A stretch of 64,000 bases of DNA from CF-13 sp035279665 (GTDB taxonomy: Bacteria > Chloroflexota > Dormibacteria > CF-121). Numbering within the stretch: the first letter of the stretch is position 1; each line of letters opens with the position of its first letter. Below, piece after piece: positions 8,189 through 17,081 of this stretch. The DNA lies in NCBI GenBank assembly GCA_035279665.1, contig DATEHI010000031.1, forward strand, positions 62,001 through 126,000. Reading direction: 5' to 3'. The position numbers were made by a program, and so were the translations under genes. The notes beneath the pieces were generated by a model that did no database searches, was not told the origin of the DNA, and saw nothing but the letters and a program-made list of their open reading frames with translations.

Positions 8189-8388
8189 AAAACGCGATGG
8201 GCGTCGAGCTGAGCGAGTCCGAGCGCTCCCTGGTCGAGTGCTACCAGGGACTGGTCCGCGTGCTGAAAGACGGCAAAGGCCTGGCTCCGTTCGAACGCCG
8301 CAATGCTCTCAAAGCCATGGCCGCCCTCTGGCAAGTGATGAACGGCCTCGACCTCGACCCCGGCCAGCTGTACGAGATCGGCGCCTGA
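8185..8388 (+). CDS. 67-aa hypothetical protein coupled to the CoA ligase
   Basis: Small mostly helical, soluble protein of no recognised family. ATG at 8185 overlaps the ligase TGA (ATGA), and the next gene starts about 24 bp after its stop, so it is part of the same operon. N-terminus is acidic (ELSESERSLVECYQG), the middle basic, and the end LDLDPGQLYEIGA. One Cys, no metal motif. Could be an accessory subunit of the ligase or of the hydrolase downstream. Confidence 0.6.
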   Translation: MKNAMGVELSESERSLVECYQGLVRVLKDGKGLAPFERRNALKAMAALWQVMNGLDLDPGQLYEIGA

Positions 8389-8411
8389 GCACGGGAAGCG
8401 ACCAGCGGCGG

Positions 8412-9314
8412 GTGTTTGCGGCGCCGCACTTCCGCACGCCCGCCGAGCGGTTCGACGGCATCATCGACTTTCCGTATCGGCCGGTATTTCGTGAGTGGCA
8501 GGGGATGGGACTCGCCCATGTCGACGTTGGCCAGGGACCGATCGTGTTGTTGCTGCACGGCGAGCCGACCTGGTCGTATCTCTGGCGGAAGGTTATCCCG
8601 CCACTCGTCGATGCCGGCTTTCGCTGCATCGCGCCGGATCTGCCGGGTTTTGGCCGCTCCGACAAGCCCGTGGACCCCGCCTGGTACTCGTACGCCAACC
8701 ACACCGCGGCCCTGGTCTCGCTGATCGACGACCTCGACCTTCACGAGGTGACGCTGGTGATGCACGATTGGGGTGGCCCGATCGGTTTGCGGGTCGCTAT
8801 GAATGAACGACCGGAGCGGGTGGACCGCCTGGTTGTGATGGACACCGGGGTGTTCACCGGCGAACAGCAGATGAGTGATGAATGGCTACGCTTTCGCACC
8901 TTCGTCGCCGCGCGCCCCGACCTCCCAATCCGGCCGCTGATCCGAGGCGGCTGCAAGACGCCGCCCTCGACCGAAGTGCTGGCTGCCTACGAGGCGCCCT
9001 TTCCAAACGAGGCGTCGAAGACGGGTGCACGGCGTTTCCCCGAGCTGATCCCGCTCGAACCTGCGGCGCCGGGCGCGTCAGAAGGGCGCGCCGTCATGCA
9101 GCGGCTGGTCCGCGACCAGCGCCCCGCCCTGGTGCTGTGGGCGGATGGCGACGCAGTGCTGCCGCTGGAATCGGTCGGTCGTCCCTTCCAGCGATTGTTC
9201 CGGACGGCAGATGACCTGACGGTGATCCGGGACGCCGGGCATTTCCTGCAAGAGGACAAGGGGGATCAGGTCGGTCGGGTGATCGCGGATTGGTTGTCTC
9301 GACGGCAACGCTGA
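8412..9314 (+). CDS. Haloalkane-dehalogenase-like alpha/beta hydrolase
   Basis: 300-aa alpha/beta hydrolase. Oxyanion region LLLHGEPTWSYLWRKV, then PDLPGFGRSDKP, nucleophile Asp in VMHDWGGPIGLR (the HDWGG elbow of the haloalkane dehalogenase branch, where Asp replaces Ser), a late acid Asp in LVLWADGDAV, and the catalytic His in IRDAGHFLQED. Length matches dehalogenases (about 300 aa). Substrate unknown; many such genes in soil bacteria act on other C-X bonds. The GTG at 8412 is chosen as the nearest start before the conserved FRTPAERFDG; an upstream CTG is possible. Confidence 0.82.
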   Translation: MFAAPHFRTPAERFDGIIDFPYRPVFREWQGMGLAHVDVGQGPIVLLLHGEPTWSYLWRKVIPPLVDAGFRCIAPDLPGFGRSDKPVDPAWYSYANHTAALVSLIDDLDLHEVTLVMHDWGGPIGLRVAMNERPERVDRLVVMDTGVFTGEQQMSDEWLRFRTFVAARPDLPIRPLIRGGCKTPPSTEVLAAYEAPFPNEASKTGARRFPELIPLEPAAPGASEGRAVMQRLVRDQRPALVLWADGDAVLPLESVGRPFQRLFRTADDLTVIRDAGHFLQEDKGDQVGRVIADWLSRRQR

Positions 9315-9318
9315 GCCC

Positions 9319-10695
9319 ATGCTGATTCGTGGCGCAACGGTGGTTACCGCCGACGGTGAGCGGAACGCCGATGTCCTCATTCGCGACGGGAAAGTCGCCG
9401 CAGTCCGCGAGGGCATCGTGAGCGATGCCGACGTCATCGACGCGACCGGGCTGCTCGTGTTGCCCGGCGTCGTCGACCCGCACACACACCTGCTGCTCGA
9501 CACCGGCACGGCGCGGACCGCCGACGATTTCGAGAGCGGCTCGCGCTCGGCGGCGGCGGGTGGCGTCACCACCTTTCTCGATTTCGCGCCCCAGCTTCCC
9601 GGCCAGCGCTTCGGCGCCGCCCTCCAATCGCGACTCGAGCTGATCGAGGGCCGATCGCACATCGATTACGCGATCCACCTCAACATCGCGCATCTTCCAC
9701 CTGGCTGGCAGCGCGATCTGGCCGGGTTGGTGGAGGCCGGGGTGACCAGCGCGAAGATCTACACGACCTACCGCGGAACGATCTTCTATGCCGACGACTG
9801 GACCTGGTACCGGCTGATGGAACGGTCGGGTGAGACCGGATTCCTGGTCCAGGTGCACGCAGAGAACGATGCCATCGTCGAAGGCAGGTCCCAACAACTG
9901 GCCGACGAGGGGAAGCGATCGCTGAAATACCATGCCCTGGCTCGCCCGGGGATCGCCGAGGCCGAGGCGGTTGGTCGCGGCCTGCTCTTCAGCCGCGCGA
10001 CCGGCAGCCCCGTCTATTTCGTGCACCTGTCGACGCCGCTTGCGGTCGATCTGATCAGCGACGCCCGCCGCAGCGGCGTACAGGCGATCGCCGAAACCTG
10101 CCCGCACTACCTCGTGCTGGACGACTCCCGGTACGACCAGCCGGATGCGGCCCGCTACGTCATGACGCCGCCGCTTCGCGATCGCGAGAGCCAGGCACAA
10201 CTCTGGGAGCGGCTCTCGCGCGGCGCCATCCACAGCATCGGCAGCGACCATTGCGGTTTCTCGCTGTCACAGCGACTGGGGGTCGACGACTTCCGTGAGA
10301 TCAGCCCAGGCATCCCCGGAATCGAGACCTCGCTGCTGCTGATGCATAGCTTCGGCGTGGTGACGCAACGACTGTCACGCTCAGACATGGTCCGCCTGCT
10401 CAGCACCAACCCGGCGAAGATCTTTGGATTGTGGCCGCAAAAGGGTGATCTGCGGCCCGGCTCCGACGCCGACATCGTCCTCTTCGACCCACGGCCAAGA
10501 CGCGTCCTCTCCGCCTCGGAACTGCATAGCCGCGCGGGGTTTTCACCGTATGAAGGCCTGAGCGTCACCGGCAGAGTGCACACTACGATTTGTCGCGGTC
10601 GGGTGATCTACCGAGACGGCGCCATCCTCGCTGACGGTGGCTTCGGTCGCTTCCTGAAATGCCGGCCCTTCGACCGGGAGATGGTCGCGCTTTGA
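9319..10695 (+). CDS. Cyclic amidohydrolase (dihydropyrimidinase/hydantoinase/allantoinase family)
   Basis: 458-aa zinc amidohydrolase. Metal ligands: HTH in VVDPHTHLLLDTG, the carboxylated Lys in TSAKIYTTYRGT, His in VQVHAEND and FVHLSTP, Asp in IGSDHCGF. The HTH and SAKIYTTYRG details resemble dihydropyrimidinase/D-hydantoinase more than classical allantoinase. The next gene is an M20 carbamoylase/allantoate amidohydrolase and the operon continues with urate catabolic enzymes, so hydrolysis of allantoin to allantoate is the most economical role; dihydrouracil or a hydantoin remain alternatives. First gene of the purine operon, 4 bp after the dehalogenase-like gene. Confidence 0.85.
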   Translation: MLIRGATVVTADGERNADVLIRDGKVAAVREGIVSDADVIDATGLLVLPGVVDPHTHLLLDTGTARTADDFESGSRSAAAGGVTTFLDFAPQLPGQRFGAALQSRLELIEGRSHIDYAIHLNIAHLPPGWQRDLAGLVEAGVTSAKIYTTYRGTIFYADDWTWYRLMERSGETGFLVQVHAENDAIVEGRSQQLADEGKRSLKYHALARPGIAEAEAVGRGLLFSRATGSPVYFVHLSTPLAVDLISDARRSGVQAIAETCPHYLVLDDSRYDQPDAARYVMTPPLRDRESQAQLWERLSRGAIHSIGSDHCGFSLSQRLGVDDFREISPGIPGIETSLLLMHSFGVVTQRLSRSDMVRLLSTNPAKIFGLWPQKGDLRPGSDADIVLFDPRPRRVLSASELHSRAGFSPYEGLSVTGRVHTTICRGRVIYRDGAILADGGFGRFLKCRPFDREMVAL

Positions 10696-11930
10696 GCGAC
10701 ATCAACGGCGAGCGACTGCTGACCGACCTGCGGGCGCTGGCCGCCATCGGCGGCCTTCCCGACGGCGGTGTCGACCGGCTCGCCTGGTCGGATCACGACC
10801 TGGCGGGCCGCCGATGGTTCGCGGAACGCATGAGCCAGGCAGGGATCGAGCCGCGAGTGGACGCGGCCCTCAACGTCTTCGGTCATATGCCGGGGACGAG
10901 GGGACCCTGGTTACTCAGCGGCTCCCACCTCGACAGCGTCCCCAACGGCGGCCGGCTCGACGGCGCCTATGGTGCCGTCGCCGCACTCGAAGTCCTCCGC
11001 ACGCTTGCCGAATCCGGGGATCCGCTCGCCCAGGAGATGGAGATCGTGGGCTTTGCCGACGAGGAGGGCGTTCGCTTCGAGGTGGGCCTCATCGGCAGCC
11101 TGGCGCTGGTCGGCGAGCTGGACGTCGAGCGACTCCGTGACGGACTCGATTGGCAGGGCGTCCCCATCCACCAGGTGCTGGCGACGGCCGGCCGCGACCT
11201 CGACCGGATGCTCGAGGTCAAGGAGCACCTGACATCGATCGCGGGCTTCGTCGAGCTGCACATCGAGCAGGGACCCCGGATGGAGGCAGACGGGATCGAC
11301 CTGGCGGTGGTCACCGGCATCGTCGGCGTCCATCGCCAACGCATCGAGATCCAGGGCACGCAGAACCACGCGGGGACGACCCCCTTCCGGCTGCGGCATG
11401 ATGCCGGTCGGGCTGCCGCGCGCGCCGCGGCCGAGCTGCGCGACCTCGTACAGGGCGTCGACCCCGAGGCGGTGGCCAACATCGGATCGATGCAATTCCA
11501 CCCTGGAGGCGTCAATGTCATCCCCGGTCGGGCGCAATTCACCCTCGAAGTCCGCCACCTCGATGAGCGTGTCCTCGGGGAGGCCGTCTGGGCCTTCGGG
11601 AGGCGGCTCGAACGCATCTGCGCGGAGGAGGGCTGTCGAGTCGAGGTGGAACTCTTGTCGTCGGTGCCACCGGCACCGATGGATGCTACCGTCACGGAGG
11701 CGCTGGGGCAGGCCTGCACGGAACTGGGGCGGAAGTCCGTAAGGTTATCGAGCGGCGCCGGGCACGATGCCGCAGTCCTCTCACATCACGTCCCCAGCGG
11801 CATGCTGTTCGTCCCGAGCGCCGGTGGCGTCAGCCATTCGCCCCGAGAAACGACTTCCGACGAGCACCTGGTTCTGGGCGCACGGGCGCTTCTTAGGGGA
11901 GTCCGGTCGGTCGCGGCGCGGATAAAGTAG
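10692..11930 (+). CDS. M20-family Zn amidohydrolase (allantoate amidohydrolase / N-carbamoyl-amino-acid hydrolase type)
   Basis: 412-aa enzyme of the AllC/HyuC group. Metal-binding pattern: SGSHLDSVPNGGRLDGAYG (His, Asp), GFADEEGVRF (Glu), FVELHIEQGP (His), and SSGAGHDAAV (His); substrate-site QNHAGTTPFRLRHDAG. Starts at TTG 10692, overlapping the TGA of the previous gene (TTGA). In this operon it probably opens allantoate to ureidoglycine plus CO2 and ammonia; with a dihydropyrimidinase partner it could instead be a beta-ureidopropionase, which the sequence cannot exclude. Confidence 0.85.
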   Translation: MSDINGERLLTDLRALAAIGGLPDGGVDRLAWSDHDLAGRRWFAERMSQAGIEPRVDAALNVFGHMPGTRGPWLLSGSHLDSVPNGGRLDGAYGAVAALEVLRTLAESGDPLAQEMEIVGFADEEGVRFEVGLIGSLALVGELDVERLRDGLDWQGVPIHQVLATAGRDLDRMLEVKEHLTSIAGFVELHIEQGPRMEADGIDLAVVTGIVGVHRQRIEIQGTQNHAGTTPFRLRHDAGRAAARAAAELRDLVQGVDPEAVANIGSMQFHPGGVNVIPGRAQFTLEVRHLDERVLGEAVWAFGRRLERICAEEGCRVEVELLSSVPPAPMDATVTEALGQACTELGRKSVRLSSGAGHDAAVLSHHVPSGMLFVPSAGGVSHSPRETTSDEHLVLGARALLRGVRSVAARIK

Positions 11931-11940
11931 TCGCACCACT

Positions 11941-12819
11941 ATGGAGGTGCTGTTGCCCCACTCGCTCGATGAAGCGCTCGCGATCAAGGCCCAGCGCCCG
12001 GAGGCGGTCCCGCTGAACGGCGGCACCGATCTGATGGTCGACCTGAACTTCGGCCGCCTCCGGCCGGCCGCGATCGTCGACCTCAGCCGGCTCGGCGAGT
12101 TGGCGACGTGGCGGCAGGAGAACGGCGATGTCTTTCTCGGTTCGGGGGTGACCTACGCGACCATCGTCAGGGAGATGCCCGCCTTCAAGCCGCTGGTGCA
12201 GGCTTCGCGCTCCGTCGGTTCGCCGCAGATCCGCAACCGCGGCACGGTGGGCGGCAACCTGGGGACCGCCTCGCCCGCCGGAGACGCGCTCCCGGTGTTG
12301 GCGGCGTACAACGCGGAAGTGGTCCTGCAAAGCCTCGCCCGCGGCTCACGTTCGCTGCCCTGGAATACGTTTCTCACCGGCCCGAAGAAGACCGCGATCG
12401 CACCCGATGAGCTGATCATCGGCGCCCGCTGGCGACGGCTTCGCGGCCCGGGCAGCTTTTCCAAGATCGGAACTCGCAACGCGATGGTGATCGCGGTGGC
12501 CAGCCTATGTCTGGTCATCGACGAGGAGCGCCGGCGCGTCAACGTCGCGCTCGGCTCAGTCGGCCCAACCATCCTGCGCGCGACCAAGGCGGAGGAGCGT
12601 CTGGCCGAAGCCCTCACCACCTCGGGGAGCTGGGACGACCGGTCGGCGCCGCTCAACGATCAATGGGCTGACGAATTCGCCGAGCTGGTCGCCGGTGCCG
12701 CGCAACCGCTCGACGATGTGCGGGGGACTGCCGCTTATCGGCGGCACGGCTGCCGCGTGCTCGCACGGCGGGCGATCCGGTGGGCGCTCGCCGAACGGAG
12801 ACTGCCGACATGGTTGTGA
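11941..12819 (+). CDS. Xanthine dehydrogenase FAD-binding subunit
   Basis: 292-aa CoxM/XdhB-type FAD subunit. FAD-binding signatures: AVPLNGGTDLMVDLNFG, then SVGSPQIRNRGTVGGNLGTA, then ASPAGDALPVL; a C-terminal CO-dehydrogenase-flavoprotein domain follows. ATG at 11941, 10 bp after the M20 gene. With the two other subunits it forms a three-subunit molybdenum hydroxylase that oxidises hypoxanthine/xanthine to urate. The stop overlaps the Fe-S subunit start by 10 bp. Confidence 0.9.
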   Translation: MEVLLPHSLDEALAIKAQRPEAVPLNGGTDLMVDLNFGRLRPAAIVDLSRLGELATWRQENGDVFLGSGVTYATIVREMPAFKPLVQASRSVGSPQIRNRGTVGGNLGTASPAGDALPVLAAYNAEVVLQSLARGSRSLPWNTFLTGPKKTAIAPDELIIGARWRRLRGPGSFSKIGTRNAMVIAVASLCLVIDEERRRVNVALGSVGPTILRATKAEERLAEALTTSGSWDDRSAPLNDQWADEFAELVAGAAQPLDDVRGTAAYRRHGCRVLARRAIRWALAERRLPTWL

Positions 12820-13280
12820 GAACGCGCGTCAACGGCGACTGGCGGGAGGCCGATGTCTGGCCGGGGACCAGCCTGCTCGTCTTCCTCCGTGAGGCGCTCG
12901 GCCTCTACGGTTCGAAGAACGCCTGCGAGCAGGGTGAGTGCGGATCGTGCTCTGTCTGGCTCGACGGGTCGCTCGCCTGCAGCTGCCTGGTGCTGGCGGC
13001 GCAGGCACACGAGCGCGATGTGCGGACCGTTGAGAGCCTCACCAATGGCGACAGGCTCCATCCGATCCAGGAGGCGTTCGTCGAGGCGGGCGCGGTTCAG
13101 TGCGGCTTCTGCACACCAGGATTCGTGGTGGCGGTCGCCGACCTGCTACAGCAAGACGCGGATCCCAGCCCGGCGACCGTGCGCGAGGCGCTCAGCGGCA
13201 ATATCTGCCGCTGTACCGGGTACCAGAAGATCGTCGATGCGGTCAACCTCGCGGCGGCCCGCCTGCGAGCCGGTCCATGA
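12810..13280 (+). CDS. Xanthine dehydrogenase 2Fe-2S subunit
   Basis: 156-aa CoxS/XdhC-type ferredoxin-like subunit with two [2Fe-2S] clusters. First cluster CEQGECGSCSVWLDG followed by Cys in SLACSC; second cluster CGFCTPG and CRCTGYQKIV. ATG at 12810 (MVVRTRVNGDW) overlaps the FAD subunit. Transfers electrons from the Mo site to FAD. The product overlaps the deaminase start by ATGA. Confidence 0.93.
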   Translation: MVVRTRVNGDWREADVWPGTSLLVFLREALGLYGSKNACEQGECGSCSVWLDGSLACSCLVLAAQAHERDVRTVESLTNGDRLHPIQEAFVEAGAVQCGFCTPGFVVAVADLLQQDADPSPATVREALSGNICRCTGYQKIVDAVNLAAARLRAGP

Positions 13281-14590
13281 TCCTGCTCGACGGCTGCCGC
13301 GTCGTCGTCACTATGGACGACGCCGGCACCGAGCTGGAGAACGGCTCGATCCTGATCGACGGCGGCGTCATCAGCTGGGTCGGCCAGGGGCGCCCCGCGG
13401 TTGCGGAGCAGCCGGACGTCATCGACGGCCGCGGCCTGGTCGCGCTGCCGGGGCTGATCAACACGCATCACCACCTCTACCAGACGCTCACGCGGGTCCA
13501 TGCGCAGCAGGGCGGCCTCTTCGACTGGCTCCGCGAGCTCTATCCGATATGGGCGACGATCGATGCCGACTGGGAGCGCACCGCCGCCGAGGTCGGGCTC
13601 GCCGAGCTGGCGCTCAGCGGTTGCTCGTCGACGACCGATCACCACTACGTCTTTCCGTCGGGCGTCATCGGTCTGCTCGAGGCCGAGATCGAAGTCGCGG
13701 AGCAACTCGGCGTGCGCTTCCACCCCTGCCGCGGATCGATGGACCTGGGCCAGTCGAGTGGCGGCCTTCCCCCGGATCGGGTGGTCGAGGACATCGACAC
13801 CATCCTCGCAGCGACCGATGACGCGATCCGGCGCTTCCACGACCCCGCGCCCGGCTCGATGCGGCGAATCGCGGTCGGCCCCTGCTCGCCCTTCTCGGTA
13901 TCGGAACGGCTGATGCGCGAGTCGGCGGCACTGGCGCGGCGCCGCAGCGTGCGCCTGCACACGCACATCGCCGAAACGCTCGACGAGGAGGCCTATTGCC
14001 AGGCAACCTTCAAGCGCCGGCCGCTCGAGTTGCTCGAGGACCTCGGCTTCCTCGGCCCGGACGTCTGGCTCGCCCACTGCGTGCACGTCAACGACCAGGA
14101 TATCCGCCGCCTGGCCGCGAGCGGGACCGCGGTCGGCTGGTGCCCCACGTCGAACATGCGGCTGGGATCGGGGTTCGCGCCGGCGCGAGAGATGCTCGAT
14201 GCGGGGGTGGCAGTCGGCCTCGCGGTTGACGGCTCCGCCTCGAACGACAGTGGCAACCTGCTGGCCGAGGTGCGGCAGGCGCTGCTGACGACGCGGGGAC
14301 GAAAGGGGCCGGCGGCGATGACCGCACGCCAGGCACTGCGGGTAGCGACGCGCGGCGGGGCGGCGTGCCTTGGCCGCGACGACATCGGCTCGATCGAGGT
14401 CGGCAAGCGAGCCGACATCGCGCTCTTCGCGATCGACGGACTGCCACATCGCGGCGCGGAAGCGGATCCTGCCGCGGCCCTCGTCTTCTGCAACCCGGGG
14501 CCGGTGCAACATCTCTTCGTCGAGGGAAAACCCGTGGTCCATGATGGACAGCTGGTGAACCTCAGCGAGGCCACCATGATCTGGGCATGA
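13277..14590 (+). CDS. 8-oxoguanine deaminase-type amidohydrolase
   Basis: 437-aa subtype III amidohydrolase (TrzA/AtzA/SsnA branch). Metal ligands: NTHHHLYQTL, HTHIAETLDEE, AHCVHVND and the Asp in AVDGSASNDSGN. The GSASNDSGNLLAEVRQALL segment is typical of 8-oxoguanine deaminases, which convert 8-oxoguanine to urate. ATG overlaps the Fe-S subunit stop. Placing it between the Fe-S and Mo subunits of xanthine dehydrogenase strongly supports a purine role; guanine deaminase activity is an alternative, and would supply xanthine. Confidence 0.85.
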   Translation: MILLDGCRVVVTMDDAGTELENGSILIDGGVISWVGQGRPAVAEQPDVIDGRGLVALPGLINTHHHLYQTLTRVHAQQGGLFDWLRELYPIWATIDADWERTAAEVGLAELALSGCSSTTDHHYVFPSGVIGLLEAEIEVAEQLGVRFHPCRGSMDLGQSSGGLPPDRVVEDIDTILAATDDAIRRFHDPAPGSMRRIAVGPCSPFSVSERLMRESAALARRRSVRLHTHIAETLDEEAYCQATFKRRPLELLEDLGFLGPDVWLAHCVHVNDQDIRRLAASGTAVGWCPTSNMRLGSGFAPAREMLDAGVAVGLAVDGSASNDSGNLLAEVRQALLTTRGRKGPAAMTARQALRVATRGGAACLGRDDIGSIEVGKRADIALFAIDGLPHRGAEADPAAALVFCNPGPVQHLFVEGKPVVHDGQLVNLSEATMIWA

Positions 14591-16776
14591 GTGTCAACAT
14601 CCGCCGCCAGGGCGGCGTCGGCCAGTCAGTCCGACGGGTGGACGGCGTCCCCAAGGTGAAGGGGGAGTTCGAATACGCGAGCGATCTCCGCCGCGACGGG
14701 ATGCTCTGGGGCGCCACGCTGCGCAGCCCGCATCCACATGCCCGGATCGTCTCGATCGACACGTCGGCAGCGCTCGAGGCACCGGGCGTCCACGCCGTGC
14801 TGACCCACTCCGATGTGCCCGGCAAGAAAACCTTCGGACTCGATGTGCAGGACCAGCCGGTGCTGGCCATGGATGTCGTGCGCTATGCCGGCGAGGCCGT
14901 GGCGATCGTCGCCGCCGAAGATCCGGAGCTGGCCCGGGCCGCGCTGAGGAAGATCGCCGTCAACTACAAGGTGCTGACCCCCGTCACCGATATGGAGCGG
15001 GCGCTCGAACCGACCTCGCCGTCCGTGCACCCCCAGGGCAACATCGTACGGACCCTCACGATCGTCCACGGCAACCCCAGCGCACCGGCCGACGTCTGGG
15101 TGGAGGGCATCTACGAGACCGGCATGCAGGACCAGGCACCGCTTGGCCCGGAAGCCGGTCTCGCTGTTTCTGCCGCCGACGGCGGCGTCGACCTCTTCAT
15201 CGCCACCCAGTGGCTCCACGCAGATCTCGAACAGCTGGCGCCCTGCCTCGATCTGCCACCTGAACGCGTGCGGCTGCATCTTTCCGGCGTGGGTGGCGCC
15301 TTCGGCGCGCGCGAGGATGTCAGCATGCAGATCCATGCCTGCCTGCTGGCGCTGCGAACCAAGCGGCCGGTCAAGATGGCGTACGGCCGGCAGGAATCGT
15401 TTTTCGGGCACGTGCACCGGCATCCCTCACGGGTCTGGATGCGGCACGGCGCCACCCGAGACGGGTCGCTGGTCAACGTCCAGGCTCGCCTGCTGGTCGA
15501 CGGTGGCGCCTACACCTCGACGTCGCCGGCCGTCATCGGTAATGCCACCACCTTTGCCGCAGGGCCCTATGAGGTCGCCAATGCGCGGCTCGAGGGGACG
15601 GCGGTCTTCACCAACAACCCGCCCTGCGGCGCGATGCGCGGCTTCGGCGCGGTGCAGGCATGCTTTGCCTACGAGGCGCAGATGGACAAGCTGGCCGCGG
15701 CGCTCAACCTCGATCCCATCGAGCTCCGCCTCAAGAATGCGGTGCACTCCGGTTCCGTGCTGCCAACGGGCCAGGCAATCACCGGCGTGGCCCCGGTGCG
15801 CGAGTGCCTCCAGCGGTTACAACGCCTCCCCCTTCCCCCCGAGGAGTCCGCGCTCGACCGGGATCCCATGTTGCTTCCCGGAGGCGCCGGCAACGTCGGC
15901 CATGGTGAGACCCTCAAACGCGGCGTCGGGGTCGCGGTCGGCTACAAGAACCTCGGCTACAGCGAGGGCTTCGACGATTCTTCGCAAGCGTGGGTTCGCG
16001 TCTCGGTCGACAAGGAGGGCCCATTCGCCGAAGTGAAGTCGGCCGCGGTCGAGGTCGGCCAGGGGCTGGATACGATCCTGACGCAAATCGTCCGCACGGA
16101 GCTCGGCATCGATCGCGTCGTTCTCCGCCAACCAGACACGGCGATCGGATCCGCCGGCTCCAGCTCGGCCTCCCGGCAAACGATGATGACCGGCGGAGCC
16201 GTCCAGCTCGCCTGCCAGGCAGTGAACGCCGAGATCGAGCGGAACGGCGGGCTGCAGGCCCTGCGTCGACCGGTCGAGGCGACCCGCGTCTTTCATCACC
16301 GGCCGACCGGCAAGCTCGACGCGAACGGGCAGGGCGATCCGCACGTCACCTTCGCATTCGGGGCGGCGCGCGCCGTGGTCGAGGTTGATGTGGAGCTGGG
16401 CCTGGTTCGCGTCGTGCAGCTCGCCGTGGCGCAGGACGTCGGGCGCGCGCTCAATCCGCAGAGCGTCCTCGGCCAGATCGAGGGTGGCGCGGCGCAAGGC
16501 CTGGGGCTGGCGTTGATGGAGGAGGTCGCGCTGGTCGGCGGCCAGGTGAAGAATGCATCGTTCACCGACTATCTCATCCCTACGATCCTCGATATGCCGC
16601 CCGTGGTTTCGGAAATCGTCGAGGAGCCCGAGCCGGGCCTGCCCTACGGCGCCAAGGGTGTCGGCGAGCCCTCGACGGTCGTCGTCCCCGCGGCGGTGGT
16701 CGCCGCCCTTCGCCACGCCACCGGCCGCGAGCTGCGCCGCGCGCCGGTCAAGCCCGATGACCTGGTGGGATTGTGA
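14587..16776 (+). CDS. Xanthine dehydrogenase molybdopterin-binding subunit
   Basis: 729-aa XdhA/CoxL-type catalytic subunit. N-terminal ald_Xan_dh_C-like domain (VPKVKGEFEYASDL), then the Mo-pterin domain with GVGGAFGAREDVSMQIH, GAMRGFGAVQA, and the active-site Glu in GAKGVGEPSTVVVPAAV near the C-terminus. Slightly short for the family (about 750-800). Starts by ATGA overlap with the deaminase and its TGA overlaps the HIU hydrolase GTG. Together with the subunits at 11941 and 12810 this is a full xanthine dehydrogenase, but no XdhC-type maturation chaperone is present in the window. Confidence 0.9.
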   Translation: MSVNIRRQGGVGQSVRRVDGVPKVKGEFEYASDLRRDGMLWGATLRSPHPHARIVSIDTSAALEAPGVHAVLTHSDVPGKKTFGLDVQDQPVLAMDVVRYAGEAVAIVAAEDPELARAALRKIAVNYKVLTPVTDMERALEPTSPSVHPQGNIVRTLTIVHGNPSAPADVWVEGIYETGMQDQAPLGPEAGLAVSAADGGVDLFIATQWLHADLEQLAPCLDLPPERVRLHLSGVGGAFGAREDVSMQIHACLLALRTKRPVKMAYGRQESFFGHVHRHPSRVWMRHGATRDGSLVNVQARLLVDGGAYTSTSPAVIGNATTFAAGPYEVANARLEGTAVFTNNPPCGAMRGFGAVQACFAYEAQMDKLAAALNLDPIELRLKNAVHSGSVLPTGQAITGVAPVRECLQRLQRLPLPPEESALDRDPMLLPGGAGNVGHGETLKRGVGVAVGYKNLGYSEGFDDSSQAWVRVSVDKEGPFAEVKSAAVEVGQGLDTILTQIVRTELGIDRVVLRQPDTAIGSAGSSSASRQTMMTGGAVQLACQAVNAEIERNGGLQALRRPVEATRVFHHRPTGKLDANGQGDPHVTFAFGAARAVVEVDVELGLVRVVQLAVAQDVGRALNPQSVLGQIEGGAAQGLGLALMEEVALVGGQVKNASFTDYLIPTILDMPPVVSEIVEEPEPGLPYGAKGVGEPSTVVVPAAVVAALRHATGRELRRAPVKPDDLVGL

Positions 16777-17081
16777 GCGCGCTGGCGACGGTGTCCACCC
16801 ACGTCCTCGATGTCGCCTCGGGACAGCCCGCGGCGGGGGTCCGCGTCACGCTGGGAACGCGCACGCTGAGCACCGACACCGAGGGACGGATCGCGGACCT
16901 GAGTGGCGGTGGGATCAATCCCGGGTCGTACCGCCTGCTGGTTGAGGTCGGCGCCTACTGGGGCACCACTCCACACCTTTTCGAGACGATCGCCCTCGAG
17001 CTCCAGCTCGATGAGGGGCGACACTACCACGTGCCGCTGCTGATCGCGCCCTACTCCTGCACGACCTACCGCGGGGCGTGA
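16773..17081 (+). CDS. uraH: 5-Hydroxyisourate hydrolase (transthyretin-related)
   Basis: 102-aa HIUase, converting 5-hydroxyisourate to OHCU. Visible: N-terminal VSTHVLDVASGQPAAGV with the catalytic His, GRIADL, and HYHVPLLIAPYSCTTYRGA. The family C-terminal tetrapeptide is normally YRGS; here it is YRGA, the last codon being followed directly by a stop that overlaps the next gene. The usual FFPE-type segment is PHLFETIA. GTG start at 16773 overlaps the Mo-subunit stop (GTGA). Confidence 0.9.
   Translation: MSALATVSTHVLDVASGQPAAGVRVTLGTRTLSTDTEGRIADLSGGGINPGSYRLLVEVGAYWGTTPHLFETIALELQLDEGRHYHVPLLIAPYSCTTYRGA

Noticed and set aside
9319..11930. Pyrimidine reductive pathway (dihydropyrimidinase plus beta-ureidopropionase) as first choice
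   Set aside because: Motifs fit, but no dihydropyrimidine dehydrogenase is nearby and the genes are fused into a urate operon, so allantoin/allantoate roles are favoured though not proven.
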